A stretch of 64,000 nt of DNA. Source: Bacillota bacterium. Lineage in GTDB: Bacteria; Bacillota; DTU030; DUMP01. Of this stretch, positions 1-8,459 are shown one piece after another. Position numbers and translations under genes: made by a program. Within the stretch, counting starts at the first letter, position 1; every line of letters begins with the position of its first letter. The DNA lies in assembly GCA_030154105.1 (NCBI GenBank), contig JASKKP010000005.1, positions 38,270 to 102,269 on the forward strand. The letters are read 5' to 3'. The notes under the pieces were generated by a model. It was given only the letters and a program-made list of their open reading frames with translations. It ran no database searches and was not told the DNA's origin.

Positions 1-1015
1 AATTTACCCCCTGGGGAAGGAGGTCCCGATCCCAGAGATCGTGGCCTACCCGCCGTGCCAGGCGCACGATGGGCTCATCGGCGGCCGTAGCCACCGAGGG
101 TAGGTCCTTGATCACCTTTACTTCAGCCTTAAACTCCGGGTCGGCCGCTGCCAGGCGGTCCAAACGCTCCTGCACGAGAGCGACGATTTCGGCATGGGGG
201 CGCCCGGGTACGGTTCGCATGTCGAAGGTGGCGGTGGCGCGGTCGGGTACCACGTTGGTCTTAAACCCGCCATTTAGGGTACCCAGGCTCACCGTGGCCC
301 GGCCCAAGAGAGGGTGCCTTTCTTCGCTGGGCTGGAAATCGGCCAGTGCGCTGAGCACCTTGTGCATCTTCCAGACGGCGTTGATGCCCAGGTGGGGCAT
401 GGAGCCGTGCGCGGTGCGGCCGTACGTGGTTACCTCCAACCAGAGGGCGCCCTTTTCGGCGATAAAAAGTTCATTGGCGCTGGGCTCGGCGATAACCACG
501 CCGCCTACACCGTCCAGCCCGCCGGCGTGGCGGAAGGCGTGGGCGCCCAGGCTGTCCGTCTCTTCGCCGCAGGTGGCGACGAAGATGAGGTCGCCGGCCG
601 GGGTAAGGCCGGCGCGGCGGGCCAAAACGGCGGCCATGGCCTGCGCGGCCACTCCGCCCTTCATGTCGCTGGCGCCGCGGCCGTAGAGGCGGCCGTCTGA
701 AAGCTCGCCGCCATACGGATCATGGGTCCAGGCGGCCGTCTCTCCCGGCGGCACCGTATCCAGGTGCCCGGCGTAGAGGAGCGCCGGGGCCTGGCCGCGG
801 CCGGGCAGCCGGGATATTACGTTGGCCCGCCCTTCCTCCAGGGACACCAGCTCGGCGCTGAGGCCTGCCGCCAGGAACTTTTCCTTAAGCACTTCGGCCA
901 CCGCCTGCTCCCGGCCGGGCGGATTGGGACTGGGAGTGCGAATGAGGGCCTGGGTGAGGGCCCGGATTTCGTCGCTCGCTTCTTGGGCTAAACGCCGTGC
1001 TTCTTCGGGGGTCAT
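1..1015 (-). CDS. M20 family metallopeptidase (ArgE/DapE-type deacylase), partial
   Basis: The reading frame starts at ATG 1015 behind a GAGGAGG-type ribosome binding site and runs off the left edge, so the C-terminus is missing. The family hydrolyses N-acyl amino acids or small peptides with two zinc ions. Visible motifs are AGHLDTVPPG (about residue 80) and GRGASDMKGG, which hold the first metal ligands, then CGEETDSLG with the catalytic and bridging Glu pair, and AEPSAN further on. It lies downstream of a second M20 gene and a membrane gene pair on the same strand, probably one operon for taking up and cleaving an acylated or peptide substrate. ArgE, DapE and CPG2-like members cannot be told apart by sequence reading. 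Confidence 0.85.
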   Translation of the reverse strand, partial: MTPEEARRLAQEASDEIRALTQALIRTPSPNPPGREQAVAEVLKEKFLAAGLSAELVSLEEGRANVISRLPGRGQAPALLYAGHLDTVPPGETAAWTHDPYGGELSDGRLYGRGASDMKGGVAAQAMAAVLARRAGLTPAGDLIFVATCGEETDSLGAHAFRHAGGLDGVGGVVIAEPSANELFIAEKGALWLEVTTYGRTAHGSMPHLGINAVWKMHKVLSALADFQPSEERHPLLGRATVSLGTLNGGFKTNVVPDRATATFDMRTVPGRPHAEIVALVQERLDRLAAADPEFKAEVKVIKDLPSVATAADEPIVRLARRVGHDLWDRDLLPQGVN

Positions 1016-1067
1016 GGTTTTCCTCCTCGCTGCTCAGAATGAACCAAACCGGCAGGGGAATGCCCGT

Positions 1068-2267
1068 TTAGTCTTTGCGGTCCGGCCAGGTTAAAGCGCT
1101 GGCGGCAAGCACGGCGGTGCCGCGCCAGAAAACATCTTCATCCACATCAAAGGTAGGCGAATGGTGGGTGCGCACAATACCCTTGGCCGGGTTGGCCCCG
1201 CCCAAGAAGATGAAGGTGCCGGGCACTCGCTCTAAGAAGAAGGCCATGTCTTCGCCCCCCATAGTGGGCTCGGAAATGGTAATCACCGCTTCCGGGCCGA
1301 GAAGTTCGCGCGCCGTCTGCTCCACGTGGCGCGTCACGGCTTCGTCGGTGATGAGAGGCGGGTAACCGAAATTATACTTAAACTCGTAACTTCCGCGCAT
1401 GGCCTGGGTGATGCCCGCCACCACCTCTTCCATGCGGCGGGCGATATTCTGCCGTTCGTCCTCGCGGATGGCCCGCACGGTACCCTCCAGCTCTACGAAG
1501 CTGGGGATTACGTTGTAGGCGGTCCCGCCCTGGATGCGCCCAATGGTGAGCACCAGCGGGTGGGTGGGCTTTTGCTCGCGGCTGACTAGCTGCTGGAGCG
1601 CGCCGATGAGGGTGGCGGTAATAACCACCGGATCCACAGTAGTCTCCGGCATGGCTCCGTGGCCGCCCTTGCCGATGACTTTAATGTAGAAGCGATCCAG
1701 CGAGGCCATAAGGGAACCGTAACCGACGCCGATAGCCCCGGCCGGAACTTCTTTAAATATAGAGCCGATGTGCAGGCCGAGGATGGCCTCTACCGGTGGG
1801 TCGGCCAGCACGCCATCCCGAATCATGGGTTCGGCCCCGCCGGGGCCTTCCTCCGCCGGCTGAAAGATGAGCTTAACCTTGCCCTTAAGTTCTGCCCGGT
1901 GCGCAAGGAGGAGCTTCGCCGCCCCCAGGAGCATGGCCATGTGCGTGTCGTGACCGCAGGCGTGCATGCATCCGGGGTGGCGCGAAGCGAAGGGCAGCCC
2001 GGTTTCTTCTTGAATCGGCAGGGCATCCATATCGGCGCGCAGGGCGAAGGTGGGGCCGGGTTCGCCCCCTTCGATAAGACCTACCACGCCCGACTTACCT
2101 ACCTTTGTCTTCACCGGAATGCCCATATCCCGAAGCGCCTGTTCAATGTAAGCCGAGGTTTTCGGTAGGTCCAGCCCGATCTCGGGAATTTGGTGAAGGT
2201 CGCGGCGCCACTTAACGATTTGATCCTGCAGCTTTTCCGCTTCCTGCCTGAGTGCCTGAAGATCCAT
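1068..2267 (-). CDS. M20D amidohydrolase (hippurate/N-acyl-L-amino acid hydrolase type)
   Basis: A 399-residue cytosolic metal-dependent amidohydrolase of the M20D (IAA-Leu/hippurate) subfamily, full length for the family. Seen: ALRADMDALPIQEETG near residue 80, MHACGHDTHMAMLLGAAK with Cys/His metal ligands near residue 105, PAEEGPGGAEPM with the catalytic Glu pair near 140, GLHIGS, and a late HHSPTFDVDED with the last His ligand. An AGGAGAGG-type site precedes the ATG. It sits 50 nt upstream of the other M20 gene, which belongs to a different branch, and follows two membrane proteins. The likely role is removal of an acyl group from an amino acid; the substrate is unknown. Confidence 0.88.
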   Translation of the reverse strand: MDLQALRQEAEKLQDQIVKWRRDLHQIPEIGLDLPKTSAYIEQALRDMGIPVKTKVGKSGVVGLIEGGEPGPTFALRADMDALPIQEETGLPFASRHPGCMHACGHDTHMAMLLGAAKLLLAHRAELKGKVKLIFQPAEEGPGGAEPMIRDGVLADPPVEAILGLHIGSIFKEVPAGAIGVGYGSLMASLDRFYIKVIGKGGHGAMPETTVDPVVITATLIGALQQLVSREQKPTHPLVLTIGRIQGGTAYNVIPSFVELEGTVRAIREDERQNIARRMEEVVAGITQAMRGSYEFKYNFGYPPLITDEAVTRHVEQTARELLGPEAVITISEPTMGGEDMAFFLERVPGTFIFLGGANPAKGIVRTHHSPTFDVDEDVFWRGTAVLAASALTWPDRKD

Positions 2268-2285
2268 GAAAAGCCTCTCCTTTCT

Positions 2286-2972
2286 CTAGCGGCGTTGCCG
2301 TTCCAGGTTATAAAAGATCCGGGCGATGCCGATGCTGCCGAAGACCGAAGCCGGAATCACCAGCCATACGGGAATACCCTTTAGCACCCCGAGAAGCAGC
2401 AGCGGAATGCCGAGGCCGAAGACGGCCACCTTGGGATAGCGCAGGCTGAACTGCCCGAAAACGGCGCCAAATATAGCCGGCACCGTATACACCTTAAAAG
2501 CGTCGGCGATGGCCGGCGGGAAGAGGCGGATTAGCGCGTAACCGAGTAAGGCGGCCAGGGTGACGCCAATGAGATTAGTGATAATTGATCCGGCAATGCC
2601 TAAAGTGGCAACAATTTCTGCCTCAGGCGTGCCGGCTTTAACCTCGGTAACTTCCTGAGCCATGCTGGCGCAAGGCAGGCGCAAATTGGAGATGTTCCCG
2701 GACAGAAAGCTCATGTAGGTCCCGGATAAGCCTAAGATGGCGTAATAGGATATCGGCTCCACGATGTAAAAAGCCCCGAAGGCTGCGGCGATCATACCCC
2801 AGGCCTTAAGAGCCATTGAGAGTGGAGGAAATACGCCATATCGGAGCCACAGATAAAGAGACGGCAGAAAAGCAAAAAGCCCTCCGAGAAGCACCGTAAT
2901 GCTCCCAATGCGGATGACCGGTTTCTTCCAGATCCGTTCGAACTCTTCTAAGCGCTTCGTGGCCTCGTCCAT
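2286..2972 (-). CDS. Multispanning membrane protein, partner of DUF5058-like protein
   Basis: A 228-residue integral membrane protein with about six hydrophobic segments, roughly residues 20-45, 55-80, 125-150, 155-175, 185-200 and 203-220. A short charged N-terminus precedes the first. The central segment GIAGSIITNLIGVTLAALLG resembles a transport core. It ends 18 nt before the M20D gene and begins 15 nt after its membrane neighbour, so the four genes are probably one transcription unit. I do not recognise a named family with certainty. The pairing with another membrane protein and two amidohydrolases suggests a two-component permease for the amidohydrolase substrate; this is inference. Confidence 0.7.
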   Translation of the reverse strand: MDEATKRLEEFERIWKKPVIRIGSITVLLGGLFAFLPSLYLWLRYGVFPPLSMALKAWGMIAAAFGAFYIVEPISYYAILGLSGTYMSFLSGNISNLRLPCASMAQEVTEVKAGTPEAEIVATLGIAGSIITNLIGVTLAALLGYALIRLFPPAIADAFKVYTVPAIFGAVFGQFSLRYPKVAVFGLGIPLLLLGVLKGIPVWLVIPASVFGSIGIARIFYNLERQRR

Positions 2973-2987
2973 CTAGAGTTCCTCCCT

Positions 2988-3686
2988 TCAGCCGAGCCAG
3001 ACGGCCAAGGCCATGCCGATGAGCATGGCCAAGCCCAGAGTATACTCGCGGAGCCACTTGGCCCGTTCGGCAATTTTGAGCAGGATCACCATGGCAATTG
3101 CCCCCGTGGCTACAGCGATGAGACGACCACCACCGGCCAGGACGTGACTGGTATTCAGATAGCCGAACACGCCGAGCATGGCTGCGCCGCTTAAAGCGGC
3201 CAACCACTTGGGATCGCCGCCGCCGATTTTCTCGCGGATGTCTTCGAGCTTATGCGTAAACAAGCTGACGATGATCAGCCACCCGAAACCGTTGATAGCC
3301 ATCGTCCACCAAGAGGTGGCCAGGGCCAAGAGGTCATAATTCGGACCGCCGAATTCGACCCCGCGCGCCTGGGCGCCGACCGTGGCAGCCGTGAGCTCGG
3401 TAGGTGCGGCCCCGATAACGGACAGGCGCAGCCAGGTGATGGGGCCGCCTACTACGGACATCATGCCGACCATGACGATAAAGATAGCGATGGAGGGACC
3501 GATGGCGGTGATGAGGCCGGTCCGGAAGGCTTGGCGGCACTTTTCCCGCGGGTAGCCGATTTTGTCGGCCGTGGTATAGGCTAAACGGGTGAAGAGCACC
3601 GCCTGGATCAGCACCATGCTCACGGTTACTGCCGCTAAGACCCAAACCCCAAAACTGTTGGCGATCTTCAGTATCTCCGGCGACAC
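2988..3686 (-). CDS. DUF5058 family membrane protein
   Basis: A 232-residue membrane protein. The GTG start lies 9 nt after AAGGAGG. The N-terminal helix is followed by a charged loop and the stretch AIGPSIAIFIVMVGMMSVVG, then GGPITWLRLSVIGAAPTE, a pattern I associate with the DUF5058 family, often found beside amidohydrolases. Further hydrophobic helices lie near residues 105-130, 165-195 and 212-230. It is the first gene of the four-gene minus-strand block. A transport role with the neighbouring 228-residue protein is likely but not shown. Confidence 0.72.
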   Translation of the reverse strand: MSPEILKIANSFGVWVLAAVTVSMVLIQAVLFTRLAYTTADKIGYPREKCRQAFRTGLITAIGPSIAIFIVMVGMMSVVGGPITWLRLSVIGAAPTELTAATVGAQARGVEFGGPNYDLLALATSWWTMAINGFGWLIIVSLFTHKLEDIREKIGGGDPKWLAALSGAAMLGVFGYLNTSHVLAGGGRLIAVATGAIAMVILLKIAERAKWLREYTLGLAMLIGMALAVWLG

Positions 3687-4053
3687 TAAGCCAAGCCTCC
3701 TTCACGCTGTGTTCGGCCTTGGGGCCTTTTCCAACCTTGCTTTGCTTCTTGCCTCTTATACTACCCCCCTTTAAAGCGGCGAATTCTGCGAAATTCCCCT
3801 GGATGATTCAACTAAACACTAAGAAATTCCTTCATTTGTCACGGCAGCTTTTCTGCGCACCGAGATTAGATGCTTGCGAGGGGATATTGAGTTCAGCATG
3901 GGTGGTGTGGCCCGTGGGGCGAGATGATGAAGGAGCGGAGGAGGAGAAAAAACGAAACACCAGAAGGGGAATGCCTAGGGGACGGCGAAATGTTACTGCT
4001 GCTATCTCAATGCCGCTTAACGGGGATTGAATGAGCCTGGAGGGGATGGTTGC
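3687..4053. other. Divergent intergenic region
   Basis: About 367 nt between the minus-strand membrane-peptidase block and the plus-strand radical SAM block. It must hold promoters for both directions, but I see no convincing TTGACA/TATAAT pair; a TAGTATAAG on the minus strand near 3755-3763 could be a -10 region. No conserved gene or recognisable riboswitch was found. Confidence 0.4.
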
Positions 4054-4188
4054 GTGCTGGCGATGACGGTGGAAGAGTTTCCAGACGTGGGGGCGGGAGA
4101 CGCGCCGGCACCGGAAGGCGGGAGTGCGGCGGCGCGCGAGCAGGCGGAGCAGGTGCCGGTGCGGGTGGCGGCGCGCGTCCATGCCTGA
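4054..4188 (+). CDS. Small upstream open reading frame coupled to radical SAM gene
   Basis: A 44-codon frame from GTG 4054 with a good GGAGGGG site (4039-4045) about 8 nt upstream. It encodes an acidic, Ala/Pro-rich peptide without recognisable domain and ends at 4188. The best start of the radical SAM gene (ATG 4181) overlaps this stop and has no ribosome binding site of its own, so translation of the two may be coupled. Alternatives are a frameshifted N-terminal extension of the radical SAM protein, or no product at all. Confidence 0.35.
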   Translation: MLAMTVEEFPDVGAGDAPAPEGGSAAAREQAEQVPVRVAARVHA

Positions 4189-5446
4189 AGAGGGTTTCCG
4201 GCTGGCCGTGGCCGATGCCCGTGGCCGGCTGTACGAGCACCCGCACCTGGCTCCGGCCGGCCGGGCCGGCGAGAGCCTGGTCGCCCTGAAGGCCGATGAG
4301 CTAATCCCTCTTCCCGAGGGCGCTACCCTCACCCTGCTCCCGGGGCGCACGGCCATCGGCGTAACCGCGCGAGGAGCCTTCCGGCGCGCTCCGACTCTTC
4401 CCGGTGTGGCGGGCCCCCTTTTTGCCGTGGGCGCGCTTCTTCCCATGGGCTACACCCGCACGTATCTGCCGGCGGCCTTCGCCGGGCGCGGCGCTCCGCC
4501 GCTGCCGCTTTTTGGTTACACGGCCGTAGCCTTTCGGAACGGTAAACTGTACACCGCAGCCGTGCAGGTAGAGCCCGACAACACCACCTGGCATCCGCGT
4601 TATTACAATACCGCCGACTTGCCCGCGCGGGTGGAGGCCCTCCGTGCTGCTCACCCCCAAAACCGCATCTTGAGACAACTCGCCCGCTGTGCCCTGGAGT
4701 ACGGCTGCTTTACGGCGCAGAACATCTTCTACCGGCGTTGGGAGGGCGGCATACCGGTTTCTCCGGCCTGCAACGCCCGCTGCCTGGGCTGTATTTCCAA
4801 GCAGGTGAGCGAGTGTTGCCCTTCGCCCCAGGAGAGGATTGGTTTTTTTCCCACCGAAGAAGAAATCGTGGAAGTGGCGGCGCCGCACTTGGCGGAGGCG
4901 GAGGGGGCCATTGTGAGCTTTGGCCAGGGATGTGAGGGCGAGCCCACCCTGGCTGAAGCGCCCCTTGAGGCGGCCGTCCGCCGCCTTAGGGCCTGCACGC
5001 GGCGCGGCGTCATCAACGTCAACACGAACGGCAGCCGGCCGGCCGCGGTGTACCGCCTTGCCCGTGCCGGCTTAAACAGCGTGCGCGTAAGCCTCATCAG
5101 CCCGCAGGAGGAGATTTTCTCTGCCTACGTGCGCCCGCGCGGCTACGGCTTGGCCGAGGTGAGGGAAACCCTGCGCGTGGCCAGGGAGGAAGGCCTGAGC
5201 CTTTCGCTCAACTACCTTATTTTCCCCGGGGTCAGCGACCGGGAAGAGGAGGTGGAGGCCCTCATCCGGCTCCTGCGCGAGCGCCCGGTAGACCTCGTCC
5301 AGCTGCGCAATCTGAATATCGACCCCGACTTGTACCGGCGGATCGTTCCACCCCGCCGTGGGCGGCTCCTCGGCATCCGCGGCCTCATCGGCGCGCTGAA
5401 AAGAGAGTTCCCCCATCTTCTCCTCGGGAGCTTCACGCACGCGTGA
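4181..5446 (+). CDS. Radical SAM protein of unknown substrate
   Basis: A 421-residue protein counted from ATG 4181; an upstream GTG at 4124 in the same frame gives an implausible Arg/Cys-rich extension. The first 190 residues form an unusual domain with no motif I know. The iron-sulfur motif CX3CX2C is at residues 197-204 (CNARCLGC), followed by SFGQGCEGEPTL, corresponding to the SAM-binding GGE-like strand, and NTNGSRP near residue 285. The second half is a typical radical SAM barrel without an extra C-terminal cysteine cluster. It is probably a cytosolic enzyme or modifying activase. The neighbours give no clue to the substrate. Confidence 0.8.
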   Translation: MPEEGFRLAVADARGRLYEHPHLAPAGRAGESLVALKADELIPLPEGATLTLLPGRTAIGVTARGAFRRAPTLPGVAGPLFAVGALLPMGYTRTYLPAAFAGRGAPPLPLFGYTAVAFRNGKLYTAAVQVEPDNTTWHPRYYNTADLPARVEALRAAHPQNRILRQLARCALEYGCFTAQNIFYRRWEGGIPVSPACNARCLGCISKQVSECCPSPQERIGFFPTEEEIVEVAAPHLAEAEGAIVSFGQGCEGEPTLAEAPLEAAVRRLRACTRRGVINVNTNGSRPAAVYRLARAGLNSVRVSLISPQEEIFSAYVRPRGYGLAEVRETLRVAREEGLSLSLNYLIFPGVSDREEEVEALIRLLRERPVDLVQLRNLNIDPDLYRRIVPPRRGRLLGIRGLIGALKREFPHLLLGSFTHA

Positions 5447-5511
5447 CCACGGCCGGGCGGATGATCGGAGGCCGGGTGTGGCAGGGGCGAGGGTGTGATC
5501 GGCTACCCATC

Positions 5512-5678
5512 GGGCCTCCCCCCCGCGGCGCGAACGACCTGAGGACGAACGAACTCGGCTCGCTTTGGGGCGCGGGCAGAACTCGGCCCTGCGGGCCTCA
5601 AACACTGCCCGCGCTTTCCCTCGCTCGCCTGCGTTCTTCTTAATGGCGGTACGTAACGCGCCGCTTGGGGGATAGCCC
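5512..5678 (-). repeat. Structured dispersed repeat, copy A (RNA-like element)
   Basis: This fills the gap between the radical SAM gene and the hydrolase gene. Read on the minus strand, it matches copy B at 50885-51039 in blocks such as TTACGTACCGCC, GAAAGCG, TGTTTGAG, AGTTCGTTC and AGGTCGT. It is closed by a perfect 7-bp helix, GCGGCGC (5658-5664 on the minus strand) with GCGCCGC (5525-5531), extended by a nearly continuous outer helix (5667-5678 with 5512-5523). Inside is a perfect 10-bp stem, GCGCGGGCAG with CTGCCCGCGC, capped by GGCCC-gca-GGGCC. The remaining flanks, 5447-5511 and 5679-5851, hold no gene I can support. Confidence 0.75.
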
Positions 5679-5851
5679 TCGGGGTAGTGGTGCCATTTTT
5701 CGCGGTAGACCCCGCTGACACGGTGCCGAGAGAGGGATGGGCAGGTTTGCCCCGCGGGCATCCCCTTGCGGCGCCGACGGCCCGGCGGGAGCGGGGGCCT
5801 GGCCCGGGCCTTTGCGCGGTGGTACAAAAAAGTGCCTCTGGAGGTGGGAAA

Positions 5852-6400
5852 ATGCGGCGGGTGCTCATCGTGGTGGACATGCAGAACGACTTCGTGGCGG
5901 AGGGAGGAGTGCTCAGCTTTCCGGAAGCCCAGGCGGTACTGCCGTTTATCCGGGAAAAGGTGGCCGCGGCCTTGGCCCGAGGAGAAGAGGTGGTCTTCAC
6001 CCTAGACACCCACAAGGAAGGAGACTTGGAATTTGCTAAGTTTCCTCCGCATTGCCTCGCAGGCACCTGGGGCCATGAACTGGTACCCGAACTCAAGGAG
6101 CTGGCGGCGCGCTCACCACGGCAGGTGCTCTTTCTGCAAAAAAGTCGCTACAGCGCCTTCTTCGGTACCGACTTAGAAGACTATCTGGGTCTTACGCCGG
6201 GGGCCGAGCGCCCGCGTGTGGATGAGGTTGAGCTCGTGGGGGTGTGCACCAACATCTGCTGTTTCTTTACGGCGGAGGAGCTGGCCAACCGGGACGTACC
6301 CACCCGCGCCTTTTCCGCCGGGATGGCCAGTTTCGACCGGGCAGCCCATGCTTTTGCCCTCCAGCAGATGGAGAAAGTCCTCGGCCTTACTGTGGAGTGA
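5852..6400 (+). CDS. Isochorismatase-family cysteine hydrolase (nicotinamidase-like)
   Basis: A 182-residue cytosolic hydrolase. ATG 5852 is chosen because GGAGGTGGG lies just upstream and the protein then begins with the family strand VLIVVDMQNDF. The catalytic triad is visible: Asp in DMQNDF, Lys in FLQKSRYSAF near residue 100, and Cys in LVGVCTNICC near residue 133. The metal-site pattern DTHKEGD is also present. Such enzymes cleave nicotinamide, isochorismate or related amides; nicotinamidase is the closest guess from the DTH and CTNIC motifs. It stands alone between the repeat element and the pst genes. Confidence 0.85.
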   Translation: MRRVLIVVDMQNDFVAEGGVLSFPEAQAVLPFIREKVAAALARGEEVVFTLDTHKEGDLEFAKFPPHCLAGTWGHELVPELKELAARSPRQVLFLQKSRYSAFFGTDLEDYLGLTPGAERPRVDEVELVGVCTNICCFFTAEELANRDVPTRAFSAGMASFDRAAHAFALQQMEKVLGLTVE

Positions 6401-6437
6401 AGTCTGAAGTCTAGGGGAAGATTCTAAGTAAGCGTTC

Positions 6438-6491
6438 TTAACACAATCCTAACACATGGACAACCTTGCCTTAATACTCCTATGCTACAAT
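6438..6491 (+). promoter_or_regulatory. PhoP-type box and promoter for pstSCA
   Basis: TTAACA (6438-6443) and CTAACA (6449-6454) are spaced exactly 11 nt, with a weaker GACAAC following, as in Gram-positive PhoP boxes. An extended -10, TG-C-TACAAT (6483-6491), follows without a good -35, typical of an activator-dependent promoter. Induction by phosphate limitation is inferred. Confidence 0.65.
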
Positions 6492-6549
6492 CCTACTTGG
6501 TAGCGAATGGCGCACCGAATCCGGGGAAAGAAAACAGGAGGTAAGGCAA

Positions 6550-7452
6550 GTGTTGAAAGGCAAAGCTCGCTGGCTCCTAGTCGGTATCCTCTCCCTCGTT
6601 TTGCTCATGGCCCTGGCCGGGTGCGGGTCCAGGCCAGCTAAGGAAGAAGGCAGTGCGGCTTCCAGCCAGTCGGACGAACTTTCCGGTTCCATCACGATCT
6701 CCGGCTCTACGGCGCTCCAGCCCCTGGTGGAAGAGGCTGCCAATCAGTTCATGGCGGAACATAAGAACGCTCAGATTTCCGTCCAGGGTGGCGGCAGCGG
6801 TACCGGGCTTTCTCAGGTGTTCCAGGGCGCAGTAAATATCGGTATGTCCGACATTTTCGCGGAAGAGAAAGAAGGCATCGATGCCTCCCAGCTTAAGGAT
6901 CACAAGGTGGCCGTAATCGGGTTTGCCGCCGTGGTCAACCCGGCCAATCCCATCGACAACCTGAGTAAAGAAGACCTTATCAAGGTGTTCACCGGCAAGA
7001 TTACCAACTGGAAAGAACTCGGCGGCCCGGATGAGAAGATCGTGATCATTAACCGGCCGAAGGGTTCCGGCACCCGGACTGCCTTTAAGGCCTTCGCCCT
7101 GGATGGCCAGGAAGAGGCGGAGGGTACTACCCAGGAGTCTTCCGGTGCAGTGCGCCAGACGGTGGCGCAGACCAAGGGTGCCATCTCCTACCTGGCTCTT
7201 TCCTACGTGGATAGCAGCGTAAAGGCCCTGAAGATCGACGGCGTGGAACCCACCGAGGAAAATATCAAAACCGGCAAGTATCCTGTTTGGTCGTACGAGC
7301 ATATGTACACCAAAGGCGAGCCTGCCGGCCTCACCAAGGCCTTTCTGGATTACATGCTAAGTGATGCTGTGCAGAAGGACCTGGTGAGAAAAGGCGGCTA
7401 CATTCCAATTACCGAGATGAAGGTGGAACGCCAGGCTCCGGTGAAGAAGTAA
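6550..7452 (+). CDS. pstS: Phosphate ABC transporter substrate-binding lipoprotein PstS
   Basis: A 300-residue secreted lipoprotein that captures phosphate for the PstCA permease. GTG 6550 follows AGGAGGT. A signal peptide ends in the lipobox LAGC (Cys about residue 25). The PBP-like phosphate-binding motifs are present: ISGSTALQPLVEEAA near residue 50, GGGSGTGLSQV near 80, and PKGSGTRTAF near 170. A PhoP-type box lies upstream. It is the first gene of pstS-pstC-pstA; pstB and phoU do not follow. Confidence 0.95.
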   Translation: MLKGKARWLLVGILSLVLLMALAGCGSRPAKEEGSAASSQSDELSGSITISGSTALQPLVEEAANQFMAEHKNAQISVQGGGSGTGLSQVFQGAVNIGMSDIFAEEKEGIDASQLKDHKVAVIGFAAVVNPANPIDNLSKEDLIKVFTGKITNWKELGGPDEKIVIINRPKGSGTRTAFKAFALDGQEEAEGTTQESSGAVRQTVAQTKGAISYLALSYVDSSVKALKIDGVEPTEENIKTGKYPVWSYEHMYTKGEPAGLTKAFLDYMLSDAVQKDLVRKGGYIPITEMKVERQAPVKK

Positions 7453-7559
7453 ATCGCGGCAACCAGCATTATCGCGATCCACGACCGCCGGGCAGTAGGC
7501 AGGTATTGCCTTCTGCCTTGTGGCGTTTTTCCTTGAAACTCGGGTAAAGGAGTAGCAAA

Positions 7560-8459
7560 ATGGCCGAGCATAGAGGCCGTAAACCCACACGCAGCTGGGC
7601 GGAGCTTGTTCCGCCCGTTTGCGCCGGGGTGCTGATAGTGGCTACCCTGGCCGTCATCGTCTTCATTGCCGAGCGCGGCTTGGCGACGTTTTTGGTACAC
7701 GGAGTAAGTCCAAGGGAGTTCTTCTTCAGTACCCTTTGGAAGCCGGACCGTCCTCCTGAAGCCGGCGGGCCGGCTTTGGGCGCGCTTCCTTTCATCATCG
7801 GTTCGGTTCTGGTTACGGGACTGGCCGTTCTTCTGGCCGCCCCGCTCAGCATTATGACGGCCTTCTTCATCGTGGAAATTGCGCCGTCCGCCGGCCGGCG
7901 CATCATCCAGCCGGCGGTGGAGATCCTGGCTGGGATACCTTCGGTGGTATACGGTTGGGTGGGCCTGTCGGTAATCGTCGTCTTTATCCGCGAGCACTTC
8001 GGCGGGCTCGGCTTTTCGGTATTGGCCGGGGGCTTAGTTTTGGCAGTAATGATTGTACCTACTATCGTCAGCGTAGCTACGGAAGCCGTGCGCAGTTTTC
8101 CGCCCGAGGCTAAAGAAGCGGCCCTGGCCTTGGGAAGCACGCGCTGGCAGATGCTGCGCTGGGTGGTGTTTCCGGCCGTGCTGCCCGGCCTAATTACGGC
8201 CGTGATTCTAGGGATGGCGCGGGCCTTTGGCGAGGCGCTGGCGGTACAGATGGTCATCGGCAATACGCACACCGTGCCGCGTTCCCTCCTCGACCAAACT
8301 ATTACGCTGACGAGCGGCATTACCCTGGATATGGGTTATACGGTGATGGGTACGGCCTGGAATAACGCCCTCTGGACCATGGCCCTGGTGCTCCTTATTA
8401 TCTCGCTTTTCTTCATTGTCCTCAGCCGTACGATTGCCAAACGGGGGGTGCTGCGGTGA
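7560..8459 (+). CDS. pstC: Phosphate ABC transporter permease PstC
   Basis: A 299-residue inner-membrane permease with six predicted helices (first at about residues 18-40). The cytoplasmic loop near residues 175-200 reads EAVRSFPPEAKEAALALGST, followed by ITAVILGMARAFGEALAVQM, the EAA-type coupling site of PstC proteins. The ATG lies after GTAAAGGAG. Its stop overlaps the GTG of pstA by four bases, indicating translational coupling. Confidence 0.94.
   Translation: MAEHRGRKPTRSWAELVPPVCAGVLIVATLAVIVFIAERGLATFLVHGVSPREFFFSTLWKPDRPPEAGGPALGALPFIIGSVLVTGLAVLLAAPLSIMTAFFIVEIAPSAGRRIIQPAVEILAGIPSVVYGWVGLSVIVVFIREHFGGLGFSVLAGGLVLAVMIVPTIVSVATEAVRSFPPEAKEAALALGSTRWQMLRWVVFPAVLPGLITAVILGMARAFGEALAVQMVIGNTHTVPRSLLDQTITLTSGITLDMGYTVMGTAWNNALWTMALVLLIISLFFIVLSRTIAKRGVLR

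Noticed and set aside
5503..5851. Protein-coding frames inside repeat copy A
   Set aside because: Several frames are open through the element, but the two copies conserve pairing and not any reading frame.
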